A stretch of 64,000 bases of DNA, from positions 1 through 64,000 of the forward strand of contig DWZO01000043.1 in NCBI GenBank assembly GCA_019117525.1, written 5' to 3'. Shown in pieces: positions 1 to 8,204 of the stretch (position 1 is its first letter; the number at the start of each line of letters is the position of its first letter). Source of the stretch: Allocoprobacillus merdigallinarum (GTDB lineage: Bacteria > Bacillota_I > Bacilli_A > Erysipelotrichales > Coprobacillaceae). The notes under the pieces were generated by a model. That model did no database searches and had not been told where the DNA came from. It saw only the letters and a program-made list of their open reading frames with translations. Made by a program: the position numbers and the translations under genes.

Positions 1-135
1 ATCCACAAACACATATTTCAATTTTACATATAAACCTAAACGTCATCAACTACGTATTAATAAAGTTGATAGAAAGGAGAAGGTATATTTTAATGACTGA
101 TAAATGAGTCAATTATAATATACCAGGAGAAATAT

Positions 136-420
136 ATGTGGATTATATTTGGAATATTAACTCTTATCATGACTTTATTGAATTTGTATATGTATAATGC
201 TGGTAAAAATTATCATATTTTTATGGTTCTTTCCTTATTCTTGATGGCATTGACACTTTGCGATCAGTATCAAATGATAGCGTCTTGGAGTTTAGCAGAG
301 GATTGGAGTGCTATTGCAGATGTTGCACCAACATTATCTATGATGCTATGGATATTTGTAATAGGTTCTTTTGTGGTGAATGTCATACCATTATTATTAA
401 GTTATCGTAAGAATCGTTAA
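136..420 (+). CDS. Small hydrophobic membrane protein, function unknown
   Basis: A 94-residue protein I do not recognise. It is almost entirely hydrophobic, with three likely membrane segments at about residues 2-20, 28-42 and 67-88, and a basic C-terminal tail (SYRKNR) that would favour a cytoplasmic end. The ATG is preceded by an AGGAG ribosome binding site 6 bases upstream. It stands alone: its stop is followed by a hairpin terminator shared with the convergent gdhA. No catalytic motif is visible. The gene is probably real because the start context is good and the composition is consistent with a membrane protein. Confidence 0.6.
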   Translation: MWIIFGILTLIMTLLNLYMYNAGKNYHIFMVLSLFLMALTLCDQYQMIASWSLAEDWSAIADVAPTLSMMLWIFVIGSFVVNVIPLLLSYRKNR

Positions 421-450
421 TAAGTATGATGCTTTATTTATGAAAATAAA

Positions 451-490
451 AAAGATTGTCTAAATATCAATGATATCTTGACAATCTTTT
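451..490. terminator. Bidirectional intrinsic terminator between the small membrane protein and gdhA
   Basis: A 10-bp stem (451-460 AAAGATTGTC with 480-489 GACAATCTTT) contains a second inner stem ATATC/GATAT. A T tract follows on the plus strand and an A tract precedes it, so it can end transcripts from both converging genes. Confidence 0.8.
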
Positions 491-494
491 TTTA

Positions 495-1838
495 TTAATA
501 GATTCCTTGAGAAATCATAGCAGCTACAACCTTTTCAAATCCAGCAATATTAGCTCCTTTAATTAAGTCGTAACCTAAACCATATTTTTGAGCAGCTTTG
601 ACTGAAGAGTCATGAATATCAACCATGATATCATGTAATTTCTGATCAACTTCTTCAGCGCTCCAGCTATAACGCATAGAGTTTTGAGCCATTTCTAATG
701 CAGATACAGCAACTCCACCAGCATTCGCTGCTTTTGCAGGCCCTAAAGTTCCACCATTTTCTAAGAAGTAAGTAATGGCTTCAGGTGTTGTAGGCATGTT
801 AGCACCTTCAATAATATATTTCACTCCATTAGCAACCAATTGTTTAGCTTCTTCTAATCCGATTTCATTTTGTGTTGCACATGGGAAAGCCATATCAACT
901 TTTAATCCCCATGGTTTTTCACCAGCATGGAATTCACATCCAAATTTTTCAGCATAATCTTTAAGTTTGACATCATTTGAACTTCTGATTTTTAATAAGA
1001 AATCAATCTTTTCATCAGTTGTAATTCCATCAGGATCATAAACATATCCATCTCTACCAGAAATAGATACAACTTTTGCACCATATTCTCTGGCTTTTAA
1101 ACATACACCCCAGGCAACATTTCCATAACCTGAACATGCAATTGTTTTACCTTCATAAGAATCATTAAAGTGTTTTAAAACTTCTTTACCATAATAAACA
1201 GCACCAAATCCAGTTGCTTCAGGTCGAATTAAAGATCCACCATATGGTAATGGTTTACCAGTTAAGACACCATTTTCATAGGCTCCTCTGATTCTTTTAT
1301 ATTGTCCATACATATATCCAATTTCTCTGGCACCTGTTCCAATATCCCCAGCAGGTACGTCAACGTCTGGTCCAATATGACGATATAATTCAGTCATAAA
1401 TGATTGACAGAAACGCATGATTTCATTGTCTGATTTTCCTTGTGGATCGAAATCAGAACCACCTTTACCTCCACCAATTGGTAAAGTTGTTAATGAATTT
1501 TTAAAGATTTGTTCAAAACCTAAGAATTTAATAATTCCTAAATTAACAGATGGATGTAATCTTAAACCACCTTTATATGGTCCAATCGCATTTGAGAATT
1601 GAACACGATATCCTCTATTCACATGAACTTTTCCCTGATCATCTTGCCAAGGAACTTTGAACATAATGGCTCTATCAGGTTCTACCAATCTTTCTAAAAT
1701 AGCCATATCCTCGTATTCAGGATGAGCTTCAATAACAGGTTCTAAGCTTTCCAAGACTTCTTCTACAGCTTGAATAAATTCAGGCTGATCAGCATTTTTT
1801 CTTTTTACATCTTCTAAAACTCTTTCAATATATTTCAT
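495..1838 (-). CDS. gdhA: NADP-type glutamate dehydrogenase
   Basis: A 447-residue hexameric-type glutamate dehydrogenase, interconverting 2-oxoglutarate plus ammonia and glutamate in the cytoplasm. The N-terminal substrate domain shows GGGKGGSDFDP with the catalytic lysine region and KSDNEIMRFCQSFM. The C-terminal Rossmann domain has the nucleotide-binding run SGYGNVAWG near residue 240. The length matches the usual ~450 residues of the bacterial small GDH family. An in-frame ATG 18 codons upstream exists, but the start used here (MKYIERVLEDV) has an AGGAGG 9 bases upstream and matches the family start. It is monocistronic, with its own promoter and terminator. Together with proBA and the his operon in this window it ties ammonia assimilation to amino acid synthesis. 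NADP preference is inferred from the family, not shown. Confidence 0.96.
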   Translation of the reverse strand: MKYIERVLEDVKRKNADQPEFIQAVEEVLESLEPVIEAHPEYEDMAILERLVEPDRAIMFKVPWQDDQGKVHVNRGYRVQFSNAIGPYKGGLRLHPSVNLGIIKFLGFEQIFKNSLTTLPIGGGKGGSDFDPQGKSDNEIMRFCQSFMTELYRHIGPDVDVPAGDIGTGAREIGYMYGQYKRIRGAYENGVLTGKPLPYGGSLIRPEATGFGAVYYGKEVLKHFNDSYEGKTIACSGYGNVAWGVCLKAREYGAKVVSISGRDGYVYDPDGITTDEKIDFLLKIRSSNDVKLKDYAEKFGCEFHAGEKPWGLKVDMAFPCATQNEIGLEEAKQLVANGVKYIIEGANMPTTPEAITYFLENGGTLGPAKAANAGGVAVSALEMAQNSMRYSWSAEEVDQKLHDIMVDIHDSSVKAAQKYGLGYDLIKGANIAGFEKVVAAMISQGIY

Positions 1839-1860
1839 AGTTTGAATCCTCCTTGAACTT

Positions 1861-1888
1861 ATTATATACAATGATAAATAAAAAACAA
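1861..1888 (-). promoter_or_regulatory. Predicted sigma-A promoter of gdhA
   Basis: On the minus strand, TTGTTT (plus positions 1883-1888) and a perfect TATAAT (plus 1861-1866) are separated by 16 bases, about 25 bases upstream of the gdhA start codon. Confidence 0.6.
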
Positions 1889-2062
1889 GCATTTTAATAA
1901 AAAATTATTACATTTTTTGAAATTTAGATAAAATAATTCTTATTTTTTAGTATAAATAGAATTAAATGATGGATTTGTTTTGAAAATAATAATTTTTTAT
2001 AATGTTATGAATAAAGTTTTCATTCTTTATAAAATATGTTAAACTACAAGAGGTGATAAAAA

Positions 2063-2455
2063 ATGATGAAAAAATTTAAAGAATATCGTACATTTTTATT
2101 TTGTCTTTTCTTATTTATTATATTGATGATTTTGAGTCTTTATGCTTTTATGCAAAAAGCTTTACCACAGGCCATAGGTTGTCTTTTATTATCATTGATT
2201 GCACTTTTATTAATGACTGCAAGATATAAGATTATTTTATTTGATAATGAAATGATGATTTATGAGTGGAAAGTTGCAGCTATGTTACCAACATTGATTC
2301 CTTATCAAAATATTCAATCCATTCAAAAAAAGTCTAAGCATCATATGATTGTTGAGCATCAAAAAACAAGTCATATCTATGTTTTTAATAGTGATGCTTT
2401 TTTAAAAGCTTATAATGATTTCACTCAAGAGGATAAAACCAATGAAAATGAATAA
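2063..2455 (+). CDS. Membrane protein with a possible PH-like (bPH) domain
   Basis: A 130-residue protein with two N-terminal membrane segments (about residues 8-29 and 35-54), followed by a short soluble domain of about 70 residues. The soluble part (IPYQNIQSIQKK and HIYVFNSDAFLKAYNDF) has the beta-rich look of small bacterial PH-like domains in membrane proteins, but this is a weak structural impression and not a firm family assignment. The ATG follows AAGAGGTGAT. Its 3' end overlaps the DUF89 gene by 14 bases, so the two are probably co-transcribed. Function unknown. Confidence 0.7.
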   Translation: MMKKFKEYRTFLFCLFLFIILMILSLYAFMQKALPQAIGCLLLSLIALLLMTARYKIILFDNEMMIYEWKVAAMLPTLIPYQNIQSIQKKSKHHMIVEHQKTSHIYVFNSDAFLKAYNDFTQEDKTNENE

Positions 2456-3299
2456 ACAATGTTTACCATGTCTGGTTAATCAGGTTGTCAAGATGGCAAG
2501 TATGACAGGATGTCTGAATCAGGATGAATTGTTTCACCAGTTTTTTGCCTATATGAGTCAGGTTGATTTTACAAAAACAAACCCTGAAATTATAGGTGAA
2601 GTTTTTGCCATGGTCAAAGCGTATATTCATCATGATGATCCTTACTATCAGTTAAGACATGATTATAATCAGATGTTTTTAAAACAACTGAATCAATTAG
2701 ATAACCAGATTCATTCTTTTGAAGAGGCTGTTAAATATGCAATAGTAGGAAATATTATAGATTTTAGTCCTCTTCATCAAAATGTGAAACAAGATGTAAC
2801 AAAGTATTTTCAAAATATAGATCAGTTATCCTTGACTATTAATCATATTGAAGATTTAAAAGCTGATATTAAGACATCTTCGTCTTTATTATATTTGGGA
2901 GATAATTGTGGAGAAATCTGTTTAGATAAATTATTGTTGAAAAGAATCAAGGATATCAATCCTGATATTACATTGTATTTTGCGACAAGAGGAGCAGCTG
3001 TGGTTAATGATTCTATATTAGAAGATGCCTATCAGGTAGGTATTGATGAATATGCAACCATTATATCTAATGGTGATAGTTCATTAGGAACAGTTCTTTC
3101 ACGTGTCAGTGAAGAGTTTCTTGAAATCTATCATAAGGTGGATATAGTGATAGCAAAAGGACAGGCTAATTTTGAAAGTTTAAGTGAAGAGAAGAAAAAT
3201 ATTTATTTTTTATTGATGGTTAAATGTGGAGTAATCAGTCAATATATAGGTGCTTTAGAAAAATCGCTTGTCTGTCTATCTCAAAGAAAGAGAGGATAG
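2442..3299 (+). CDS. DUF89 / ARMT1-like damage-control phosphatase family protein
   Basis: A 285-residue protein that looks like the prokaryotic branch of DUF89 (metal-dependent damage-control phosphatases). The N-terminus carries CLPCLVNQ, the Cys-x2-Cys motif of the microbial subfamily. GDNCGE (around residue 155) matches the family's Asp-Asn metal-binding motif. Later conserved-looking runs are FATRGAAVVNDS and DIVIAKGQANFESL. Family members dephosphorylate damaged or surplus phosphometabolites; the substrate here cannot be told. I chose the ATG at 2442 rather than an upstream in-frame ATG at 2415 because an AAGAGGAT site lies just before it and the Cys-x2-Cys then sits at the N-terminus as in relatives. 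Another in-frame ATG lies two codons further on. It is flanked by two unknown membrane-protein genes in a tight unit. Confidence 0.82.
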   Translation: MKMNKQCLPCLVNQVVKMASMTGCLNQDELFHQFFAYMSQVDFTKTNPEIIGEVFAMVKAYIHHDDPYYQLRHDYNQMFLKQLNQLDNQIHSFEEAVKYAIVGNIIDFSPLHQNVKQDVTKYFQNIDQLSLTINHIEDLKADIKTSSSLLYLGDNCGEICLDKLLLKRIKDINPDITLYFATRGAAVVNDSILEDAYQVGIDEYATIISNGDSSLGTVLSRVSEEFLEIYHKVDIVIAKGQANFESLSEEKKNIYFLLMVKCGVISQYIGALEKSLVCLSQRKRG

Positions 3300-3302
3300 C
3301 CA

Positions 3303-5045
3303 ATGAAACTTCATGTGAAAAAAATAATAGATAGAGCTTCTTGGAAAACACAACAAAACAATCAAAAATACTATTTGATAGGTGCTTTGTTTTTATTTAG
3401 TTTACCAGTTGTCATGATCACTTATCATTTTTATATCATGTTTTTTCTTTTGTTTTTCATCATTATAATTGTTTTAATAGCAAGCTATATTCAAAATATA
3501 AAAAGCTTTTTTGATTTGAAAAGATTAAAGAGTGAAGTTGTGAATGTTGATGAAAACCAATGTTTTGTTTATCAGGATAAAGTTTTTGATTTTCATCAGT
3601 TAATAAAAATTCATTTACTGCGTCGCGTTATTTATTTGGAATTTGAAAATGATATCGTTGTTTTAGAGTATCAGAAAACTCTTTTCAATCAATTAAAAGA
3701 TTCATATTCTCAATTGATTAATCAAAAGACAACCAAGATTGGAAGAATATCTTTTAAGCTATGGATGATAGATATGTTTTTTGGCGTCATTATTATAATG
3801 AAAATAGTAGGGGGTATTATTTATTGTCTATCGACTTCAACAACGATTATTGATATCAGTCGATTATTTGGAGATATAGGGACTCTTGCTTTTATCTTTA
3901 TTTGTGTTTTTTTAGCGAATATATTGAAGAAGTATAAGATTGTTTTTTATACAGTATCTGTGATAGTGGCATTTTGGTCATTGATGTCTCCAATGACACA
4001 TGTGACACAATTGCTTGTTGATCAAGGTGCTATAGCTTATCGTGAAGATGTGAATGGGGTTCAGATTTATCGCGATGTTGCTTATGTGTTTGGAAAAGAT
4101 GCGACCTTGATGTATGTAGATTCGATAGATGATATTGGAACTTTTCATGATGTTGTGTATGTTGAAAGTCAGCAACAATATCAATTCTATAGTTTAACGA
4201 CACCACACCAAACACTTCGTGATTTATATGAGGAATATGAGGGTAGTTCTTATAGTCATCAGGATATCAATATAGCGATTGATAAAAATGTCATTAAAAT
4301 CAATTCAAAACCTTATCAGGCAGAGTTGATTGGTGATCATATGTTATATGTCAAGTTACAGCATCCTTATATCATTCAATTCAAAGATTTTCGATGTGAA
4401 CTTTATCAGTTAGATAGAGGACACACAGTTGTTTTACAAGAAGATTATATGAATGATGTTACTTCTCAAGATAACCATATAGAAAATGAGGAAAAGAAAA
4501 GTCAAGAAGAGAACCAAGACAATAAAACAACGACACCTTCACCATCACAGCCAGAAGAAAAATCAGAAATAGAAAAAAGAAGAGAAAAACAAGATCAACA
4601 AAGATATCAGGCTTATCAACAAGCTATCCAACAAGATGATATGACATCTTTCCAGTCTACACAGGATGTTGTGAAAGTTCATGACGAAAATACTGATATT
4701 TATCGAGTTATTAAGTCATTGGATAGGGAAATCACACGAATGAATAATGAAGAAGGAACTATTCTAGATGTCCAAATTTTATCAATGTTGATTTATCATC
4801 AAAATAATGATGAATATGGTATTTATATGAATAGGCGAGTTGATTCTTCTGTTGAAGAAAGTCAGACGTTTCAAGAAATCATTTTCATGAAGAAATATGG
4901 TCATGATTATATTGGAACAAGACTTTATGATATAAGTTATATGCCAACTGATCATCCTACCAATAATGGCGAATATGAAACACGTCAAACAACTGACTAT
5001 CTTTATCGCATTGATGGTCATCAGGTTGTGGAAAATGCATGGTAA
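3303..5045 (+). CDS. Large multi-segment membrane protein, function unknown
   Basis: A 580-residue protein I cannot assign. Visible parts in order: two N-terminal membrane segments (about 25-63); a short soluble stretch (65-145) resembling a small beta domain; three further membrane segments (about 153-232); an extracytoplasmic-type soluble region (about 240-390); a low-complexity Gln/Glu/Lys/Pro linker (about 395-445) with likely disorder; and a C-terminal soluble domain (about 450-580) rich in polar residues. It begins 3 bases after the DUF89 stop, with AGAGGA upstream, and ends in a strong hairpin terminator, so the three genes 2063-5045 probably form one operon. The architecture (membrane anchor, linker, outer domain) suggests a surface or sensing role, but that is only inference. 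Confidence 0.75.
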   Translation: MKLHVKKIIDRASWKTQQNNQKYYLIGALFLFSLPVVMITYHFYIMFFLLFFIIIIVLIASYIQNIKSFFDLKRLKSEVVNVDENQCFVYQDKVFDFHQLIKIHLLRRVIYLEFENDIVVLEYQKTLFNQLKDSYSQLINQKTTKIGRISFKLWMIDMFFGVIIIMKIVGGIIYCLSTSTTIIDISRLFGDIGTLAFIFICVFLANILKKYKIVFYTVSVIVAFWSLMSPMTHVTQLLVDQGAIAYREDVNGVQIYRDVAYVFGKDATLMYVDSIDDIGTFHDVVYVESQQQYQFYSLTTPHQTLRDLYEEYEGSSYSHQDINIAIDKNVIKINSKPYQAELIGDHMLYVKLQHPYIIQFKDFRCELYQLDRGHTVVLQEDYMNDVTSQDNHIENEEKKSQEENQDNKTTTPSPSQPEEKSEIEKRREKQDQQRYQAYQQAIQQDDMTSFQSTQDVVKVHDENTDIYRVIKSLDREITRMNNEEGTILDVQILSMLIYHQNNDEYGIYMNRRVDSSVEESQTFQEIIFMKKYGHDYIGTRLYDISYMPTDHPTNNGEYETRQTTDYLYRIDGHQVVENAW

Positions 5046-5074
5046 AAAAAGAATTTTCAAAAAATTCTTTTTTT
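5044..5074 (+). terminator. Intrinsic terminator after the 3303-5045 gene
   Basis: A 14-bp A/T-rich stem (5044-5057 with 5061-5074), loop CAA, whose 3' arm ends in seven T residues. Because the arms are A7/T7-flanked it may also act weakly in the reverse direction. Confidence 0.75.
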
Positions 5075-5087
5075 ATTTATTAAAGTG

Positions 5088-5096
5088 TGTTAAAAT
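5088..5096 (+). promoter_or_regulatory. Probable extended -10 promoter of the his leader transcript
   Basis: TGTTAAAAT gives an extended -10 element (TGn-TAAAAT). No convincing -35 is present; a T tract from the upstream terminator sits at that distance. Transcription would start near 5103, just ahead of the leader peptide's ribosome binding site. Confidence 0.45.
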
Positions 5097-5118
5097 GATA
5101 AAAAATGAGGTGATATTT

Positions 5119-5175
5119 ATGAAAAAGACAATTTTAAATCAACAATTTCATCGCCATCACCATTGGAACACTTAG
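5119..5175 (+). CDS. hisL: Histidine-rich leader peptide of the his operon
   Basis: An 18-residue reading frame, MKKTILNQQFHRHHHWNT, with ATG at 5119 and TAG at 5173-5175, preceded by TGAGGTGA at 5106-5113 with good spacing. Codons 11-15 read His-Arg-His-His-His, so four of five consecutive codons are histidine codons, all just before the RNA structures that precede hisZ. This is the hallmark of a transcription-attenuation leader: ribosome stalling on His codons when charged His-tRNA is scarce would alter downstream RNA folding. Too short for usual gene callers. The position, ribosome site, codon bias and attenuator make the call strong. I saw no T-box sequence in this leader. Confidence 0.88.
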   Translation: MKKTILNQQFHRHHHWNT

Positions 5176-5265
5176 GGTTATATCTATGAAAGATACAGCC
5201 CATTTTGCATATACTTTATAAATGGGTGTATCTAATGACTTATAGAAGGTTTGGACGAGTCATTA
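5175..5265 (+). promoter_or_regulatory. his operon attenuator: mutually exclusive leader RNA stems
   Basis: Segment A (5175-5185, GGGTTATATCT) can pair with B (5191-5201) in a 10-of-11 stem. B (5191-5205) can instead pair with C (5220-5233) in 14 base pairs with one bulged G. Segment D (5233-5240, TAATGACT) is the exact complement of E (5258-5265, AGTCATTA), and E shares bases with the 5' arm of the terminator. Thus B:C plus D:E is a read-through fold, and A:B plus the terminator is a stop fold, as in classical his attenuators. A C:D stem is weak (5 bp, 5217-5221 with 5240-5244), so the exact switching logic is inferred. Confidence 0.8.
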
Positions 5266-5280
5266 AGACTCGTCTTTTTT
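5254..5280 (+). terminator. Attenuator terminator upstream of hisZ
   Basis: GACGAGTC (5254-5261), loop ATTAA, GACTCGTC (5267-5274), then six T residues. The GC-rich 8-bp stem sits between the leader peptide and hisZ, and its 5' arm overlaps the antiterminator pairing at 5258-5265. Confidence 0.9.
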
Positions 5281-5297
5281 GTTAAAGGGGGATTGAC

Positions 5298-6260
5298 ATG
5301 GAAGAGTTTAAATATTTAATACCTGAAGAAAGTATTGATGCCATTATGAATAATGTGTCTAAGTTAAGAGATATTGAAAATGATTTAAGACATATTTTTG
5401 TTGAACATGGCTATTTAGAAGTTTTAATGCCATCATTTGAATATGTGGAACTTTATAATGATATGGATATTGGAATTGATGAAGAAAAGATGTTTCAATA
5501 TATCAATTATGAAGGCAAAAGAGTGGCATTGAGAGTGGATTTTACAGTTCCACTAGCAAGATTGTATAGTTCACAAAAAGAAAATGGTGAAAAAAGATAT
5601 TGTTATTTTGGGAAGGTTTATCGTAAAGAAAAAAGACATAAAGGAAGAAGCAGTGAATTTTTTCAGGCAGGTATTGAATTGCTTGGAAAAGCAGGTGTTG
5701 CGGGAGATTTAGAATGCTTAGAGCTTGTTTTAGAAACAATGCAGTGTTTAAGATTAAAGACATTACGCATTGAAATGGGATCGGCTCAATTTTATAACCG
5801 TTTAGTTGAAATAGTGGATGATGAGAAATTCGTCAATATATTAAAAAGACGTGATTTAAGTGCTATGAAAGACTTTGTAGAGAGTCATCATTTTGATAGT
5901 CATCTCCATGATTTGTTGTTGATGTTACCTCAAGCTTTTGGTGATATTCAAGTTTTATATCAGGTTCAATCACTGATAGATGATCCATTATTAAAAGAGG
6001 CTATTGAAGAGTGCATTCATTTATATCAACAATCAAAGATGAAAGACATTTTAACATTTGATTTAGCTATGACGCCAATGATGAAATATTATACAGGTAT
6101 TATGTTAAAGGGGTATTCGCCTTATAGTGCTGAACCTATTATGAATGGTGGACGTTATGATAAACTCATGAATCATTTTCAAAGGCAGGTTCCTGCAATT
6201 GGATTTAGTTATGATTTAAGTCATATTCTTAAAGCTTTAGAAAAGGAGGAAGAAGCATGA
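5298..6260 (+). CDS. hisZ: ATP phosphoribosyltransferase regulatory subunit HisZ
   Basis: A 320-residue paralogue of histidyl-tRNA synthetase catalytic domains. It pairs with short-form HisG to make the first enzyme of histidine synthesis and to confer feedback control. Class II synthetase-like motifs are visible: RVDFTVPLARLY, CYFGKVYRKEKRHKGRSSEF and GGRYDKLM near the C-terminus. It lacks the anticodon-binding domain of a true HisS, and its length is about 100 residues shorter than HisS, consistent with HisZ. The ATG follows an AAAGGGGGA ribosome site right after the attenuator terminator. Its stop overlaps the hisG start by 4 bases, implying translational coupling to its partner. Confidence 0.93.
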   Translation: MEEFKYLIPEESIDAIMNNVSKLRDIENDLRHIFVEHGYLEVLMPSFEYVELYNDMDIGIDEEKMFQYINYEGKRVALRVDFTVPLARLYSSQKENGEKRYCYFGKVYRKEKRHKGRSSEFFQAGIELLGKAGVAGDLECLELVLETMQCLRLKTLRIEMGSAQFYNRLVEIVDDEKFVNILKRRDLSAMKDFVESHHFDSHLHDLLLMLPQAFGDIQVLYQVQSLIDDPLLKEAIEECIHLYQQSKMKDILTFDLAMTPMMKYYTGIMLKGYSPYSAEPIMNGGRYDKLMNHFQRQVPAIGFSYDLSHILKALEKEEEA

Positions 6261-6874
6261 TAAAAATAGCCATTACAAAAGGGCGTATTGAAAAGCAGGT
6301 TTGTCAATTGTTATCAAAACAGGGATTTGATATGGAACCTATTTTTCATAAAGACCGTGAACTCATGATTGAAACTCCTGATGGTTTATCAATGATTTTT
6401 GCGAAAGCCAATGATGTTTTAACTTTTTTAGAACATGGGATCGTTGATGTTGGTTTTGTAGGAAAAGATACTTTAGAAGATAGTGATTTTCAGGATTATT
6501 ATGAAATGCTGGATTTGGATATTGGAAAATGTTATTTTGCAGTCGCAGCTTATCCTGGTTACAAAGATAAAGTTTTTCATCGTCGTAAACGTATTGCTTC
6601 TAAATATACCAAAGTGGCTAAGGACTATTTCAATCAAAAACAGGAAGATGTTGAAATCATAAAGCTGGAAGGTTCAGTAGAACTGGGCCCTGTTGTGGGA
6701 TTAAGTGATGCTATTGTGGATATTGTAGAAACAGGTTCAACGCTTAAAGCCAATGGTTTAGAGGTTATTGAAAAAATCAGTGATATTTCTACAAAAATGA
6801 TTGTCAATAAAGTGAGTTTAAAATTTAAAAAAGAAGAAATCTTTGATTTGATTTATAAATTGAAAGGGGAGTAA
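6257..6874 (+). CDS. hisG: ATP phosphoribosyltransferase catalytic subunit, short form
   Basis: A 205-residue HisG, catalysing ATP plus PRPP to phosphoribosyl-ATP, the committed step of histidine synthesis. The short length shows it lacks the C-terminal ACT-like regulatory domain and needs HisZ, whose gene lies just upstream and overlaps it. Recognisable runs are ITKGRIEKQVCQLL at the start, the PRPP-binding region around EGSVELGPVVGLSDAIVDIV and ETGSTLKANGLEVIE. The start ATG lies inside an ATGA overlap with hisZ, with AAAAGGAGGAAG upstream. hisD follows after 4 bases. Confidence 0.96.
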   Translation: MIKIAITKGRIEKQVCQLLSKQGFDMEPIFHKDRELMIETPDGLSMIFAKANDVLTFLEHGIVDVGFVGKDTLEDSDFQDYYEMLDLDIGKCYFAVAAYPGYKDKVFHRRKRIASKYTKVAKDYFNQKQEDVEIIKLEGSVELGPVVGLSDAIVDIVETGSTLKANGLEVIEKISDISTKMIVNKVSLKFKKEEIFDLIYKLKGE

Positions 6875-6878
6875 TAAG

Positions 6879-8204
6879 ATGTTAAAAGTTTATGATTTAC
6901 AAGGGCAGTTTAAGGATGTTGTGCAAAAGTTTTCATCACGTAAAACTGAAATGACCAAACAGGTCAATGATACTGTCATGAATATGATTGAGGATGTTGA
7001 AAAAAATGGAGATCAGGCATTAATGAAATATTGTCGAGATTTAGATGGTTTCATGATTGATAATCCTAAAGATTTGATTGTCTCAAAACAAGAAATCTTG
7101 GATGGTGTCACAAGTGTTGGTAAAGACTTTATGCGTATTTTAGAGCGTACTAAAGAACAGTTAATAGCTTTTCATCAACATCAGGTGGATAAATCGTGGT
7201 CATTATATAAGGAAAATGGTGTCATGATGGGGCAGTTGGTACGAGGCTTAGAAAAAGTAGCTTTATATGTACCAGGAGGAACAGCAACGTATCCATCAAC
7301 TGTTATGATGAATGCAATTCCTGCGAAGCTTGCAGGAGTTCAAAACCTAATTATCATCACGCCAGTAAAAGCTGATGGAAAAGTGAATCCTAGCATTCTA
7401 GCAGCAGCCTATGTTTGTGGGATTGATGAAATTTATAAGGTAGGAGGCGCTCATGGTGTTGCTGGAGTTGCGATAGGAACAGCAACCTTACCAAAAGTTG
7501 ATAAAATTGTCGGACCAGGCAATATTTATGTAGCGACAGCTAAAAAATGCTGTTATGGCCGAGTAGACATTGATATGATTGCTGGACCTAGTGAGATTTT
7601 AATCGTGGCAGATGACAAAGCCAATCCTAAATATATTGCAGCCGATTTAATGAGTCAGGCAGAACATGATCGTTTAGCCAGTGCTCTTTTGGTCACAACA
7701 TCGTCTTCACTTGTTGAAAAGGTCAATGAAGAGTTGAAACGACAGATACAGTTATTACCAAGAACAGAAATTATTGAAGAATCGTTACAGAACTATGGCG
7801 GAGCATTTATTGTGAATTCGATTGAAGAAGCTTTTCAGGTTTCTAATGAGTTTGCGCCTGAACATCTTGAAGTGCTTGTAGAAAATCCAATGAATACTTT
7901 ACCAATGATTCACAATGCTGGATCTATATTTTTAGGTGAATATACACCAGAACCACTTGGTGATTATATGTCAGGAACAAATCATGTTTTACCAACCGGA
8001 GGAACAGCTAAATTTTATAGTGCTTTAGGTGTTTATGATTTTGTGAAATACTCATCATACAGTTATTATCCAAAAGCAGCTTTAGAAGCATTGAAAGATG
8101 ATGTCATCACATTTGCCAAAAAAGAAGGATTAGACGGACATGCCAATAGTGTTGCAGTGAGATTTGAGGAGGATACATATGAGAAAAAGTCAAATAAAGC
8201 GTGA
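6879..8204 (+). CDS. hisD: Histidinol dehydrogenase
   Basis: A 441-residue zinc enzyme that oxidises histidinol to histidine in two NAD-dependent steps. Clear family motifs are YVPGGTATYPSTVMMNAIPAK, VGGAHGVAGVAIGTATLP, GPGNIYVATAK, AGPSEILIVADD and the C-terminal EHLEVLVENP and GTNHVLPTGGTAKFYSAL regions that contribute zinc and substrate ligands. Length is typical (about 430). The ribosome site AGGGGAG precedes the ATG. Its 3' end overlaps hisB by 26 bases. Confidence 0.97.
   Translation: MLKVYDLQGQFKDVVQKFSSRKTEMTKQVNDTVMNMIEDVEKNGDQALMKYCRDLDGFMIDNPKDLIVSKQEILDGVTSVGKDFMRILERTKEQLIAFHQHQVDKSWSLYKENGVMMGQLVRGLEKVALYVPGGTATYPSTVMMNAIPAKLAGVQNLIIITPVKADGKVNPSILAAAYVCGIDEIYKVGGAHGVAGVAIGTATLPKVDKIVGPGNIYVATAKKCCYGRVDIDMIAGPSEILIVADDKANPKYIAADLMSQAEHDRLASALLVTTSSSLVEKVNEELKRQIQLLPRTEIIEESLQNYGGAFIVNSIEEAFQVSNEFAPEHLEVLVENPMNTLPMIHNAGSIFLGEYTPEPLGDYMSGTNHVLPTGGTAKFYSALGVYDFVKYSSYSYYPKAALEALKDDVITFAKKEGLDGHANSVAVRFEEDTYEKKSNKA

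Noticed and set aside
93..107. Four-codon frame (Met-Thr-Asp-Lys-stop) after a GAAAGGAG ribosome-site-like sequence upstream of the first gene
   Set aside because: Too short to distinguish from chance; no downstream RNA structure suggests a leader peptide.
5101..5297. T-box riboswitch in front of the his operon
   Set aside because: No T-box consensus or stem I specifier structure is seen; the His-rich leader peptide explains the region better.
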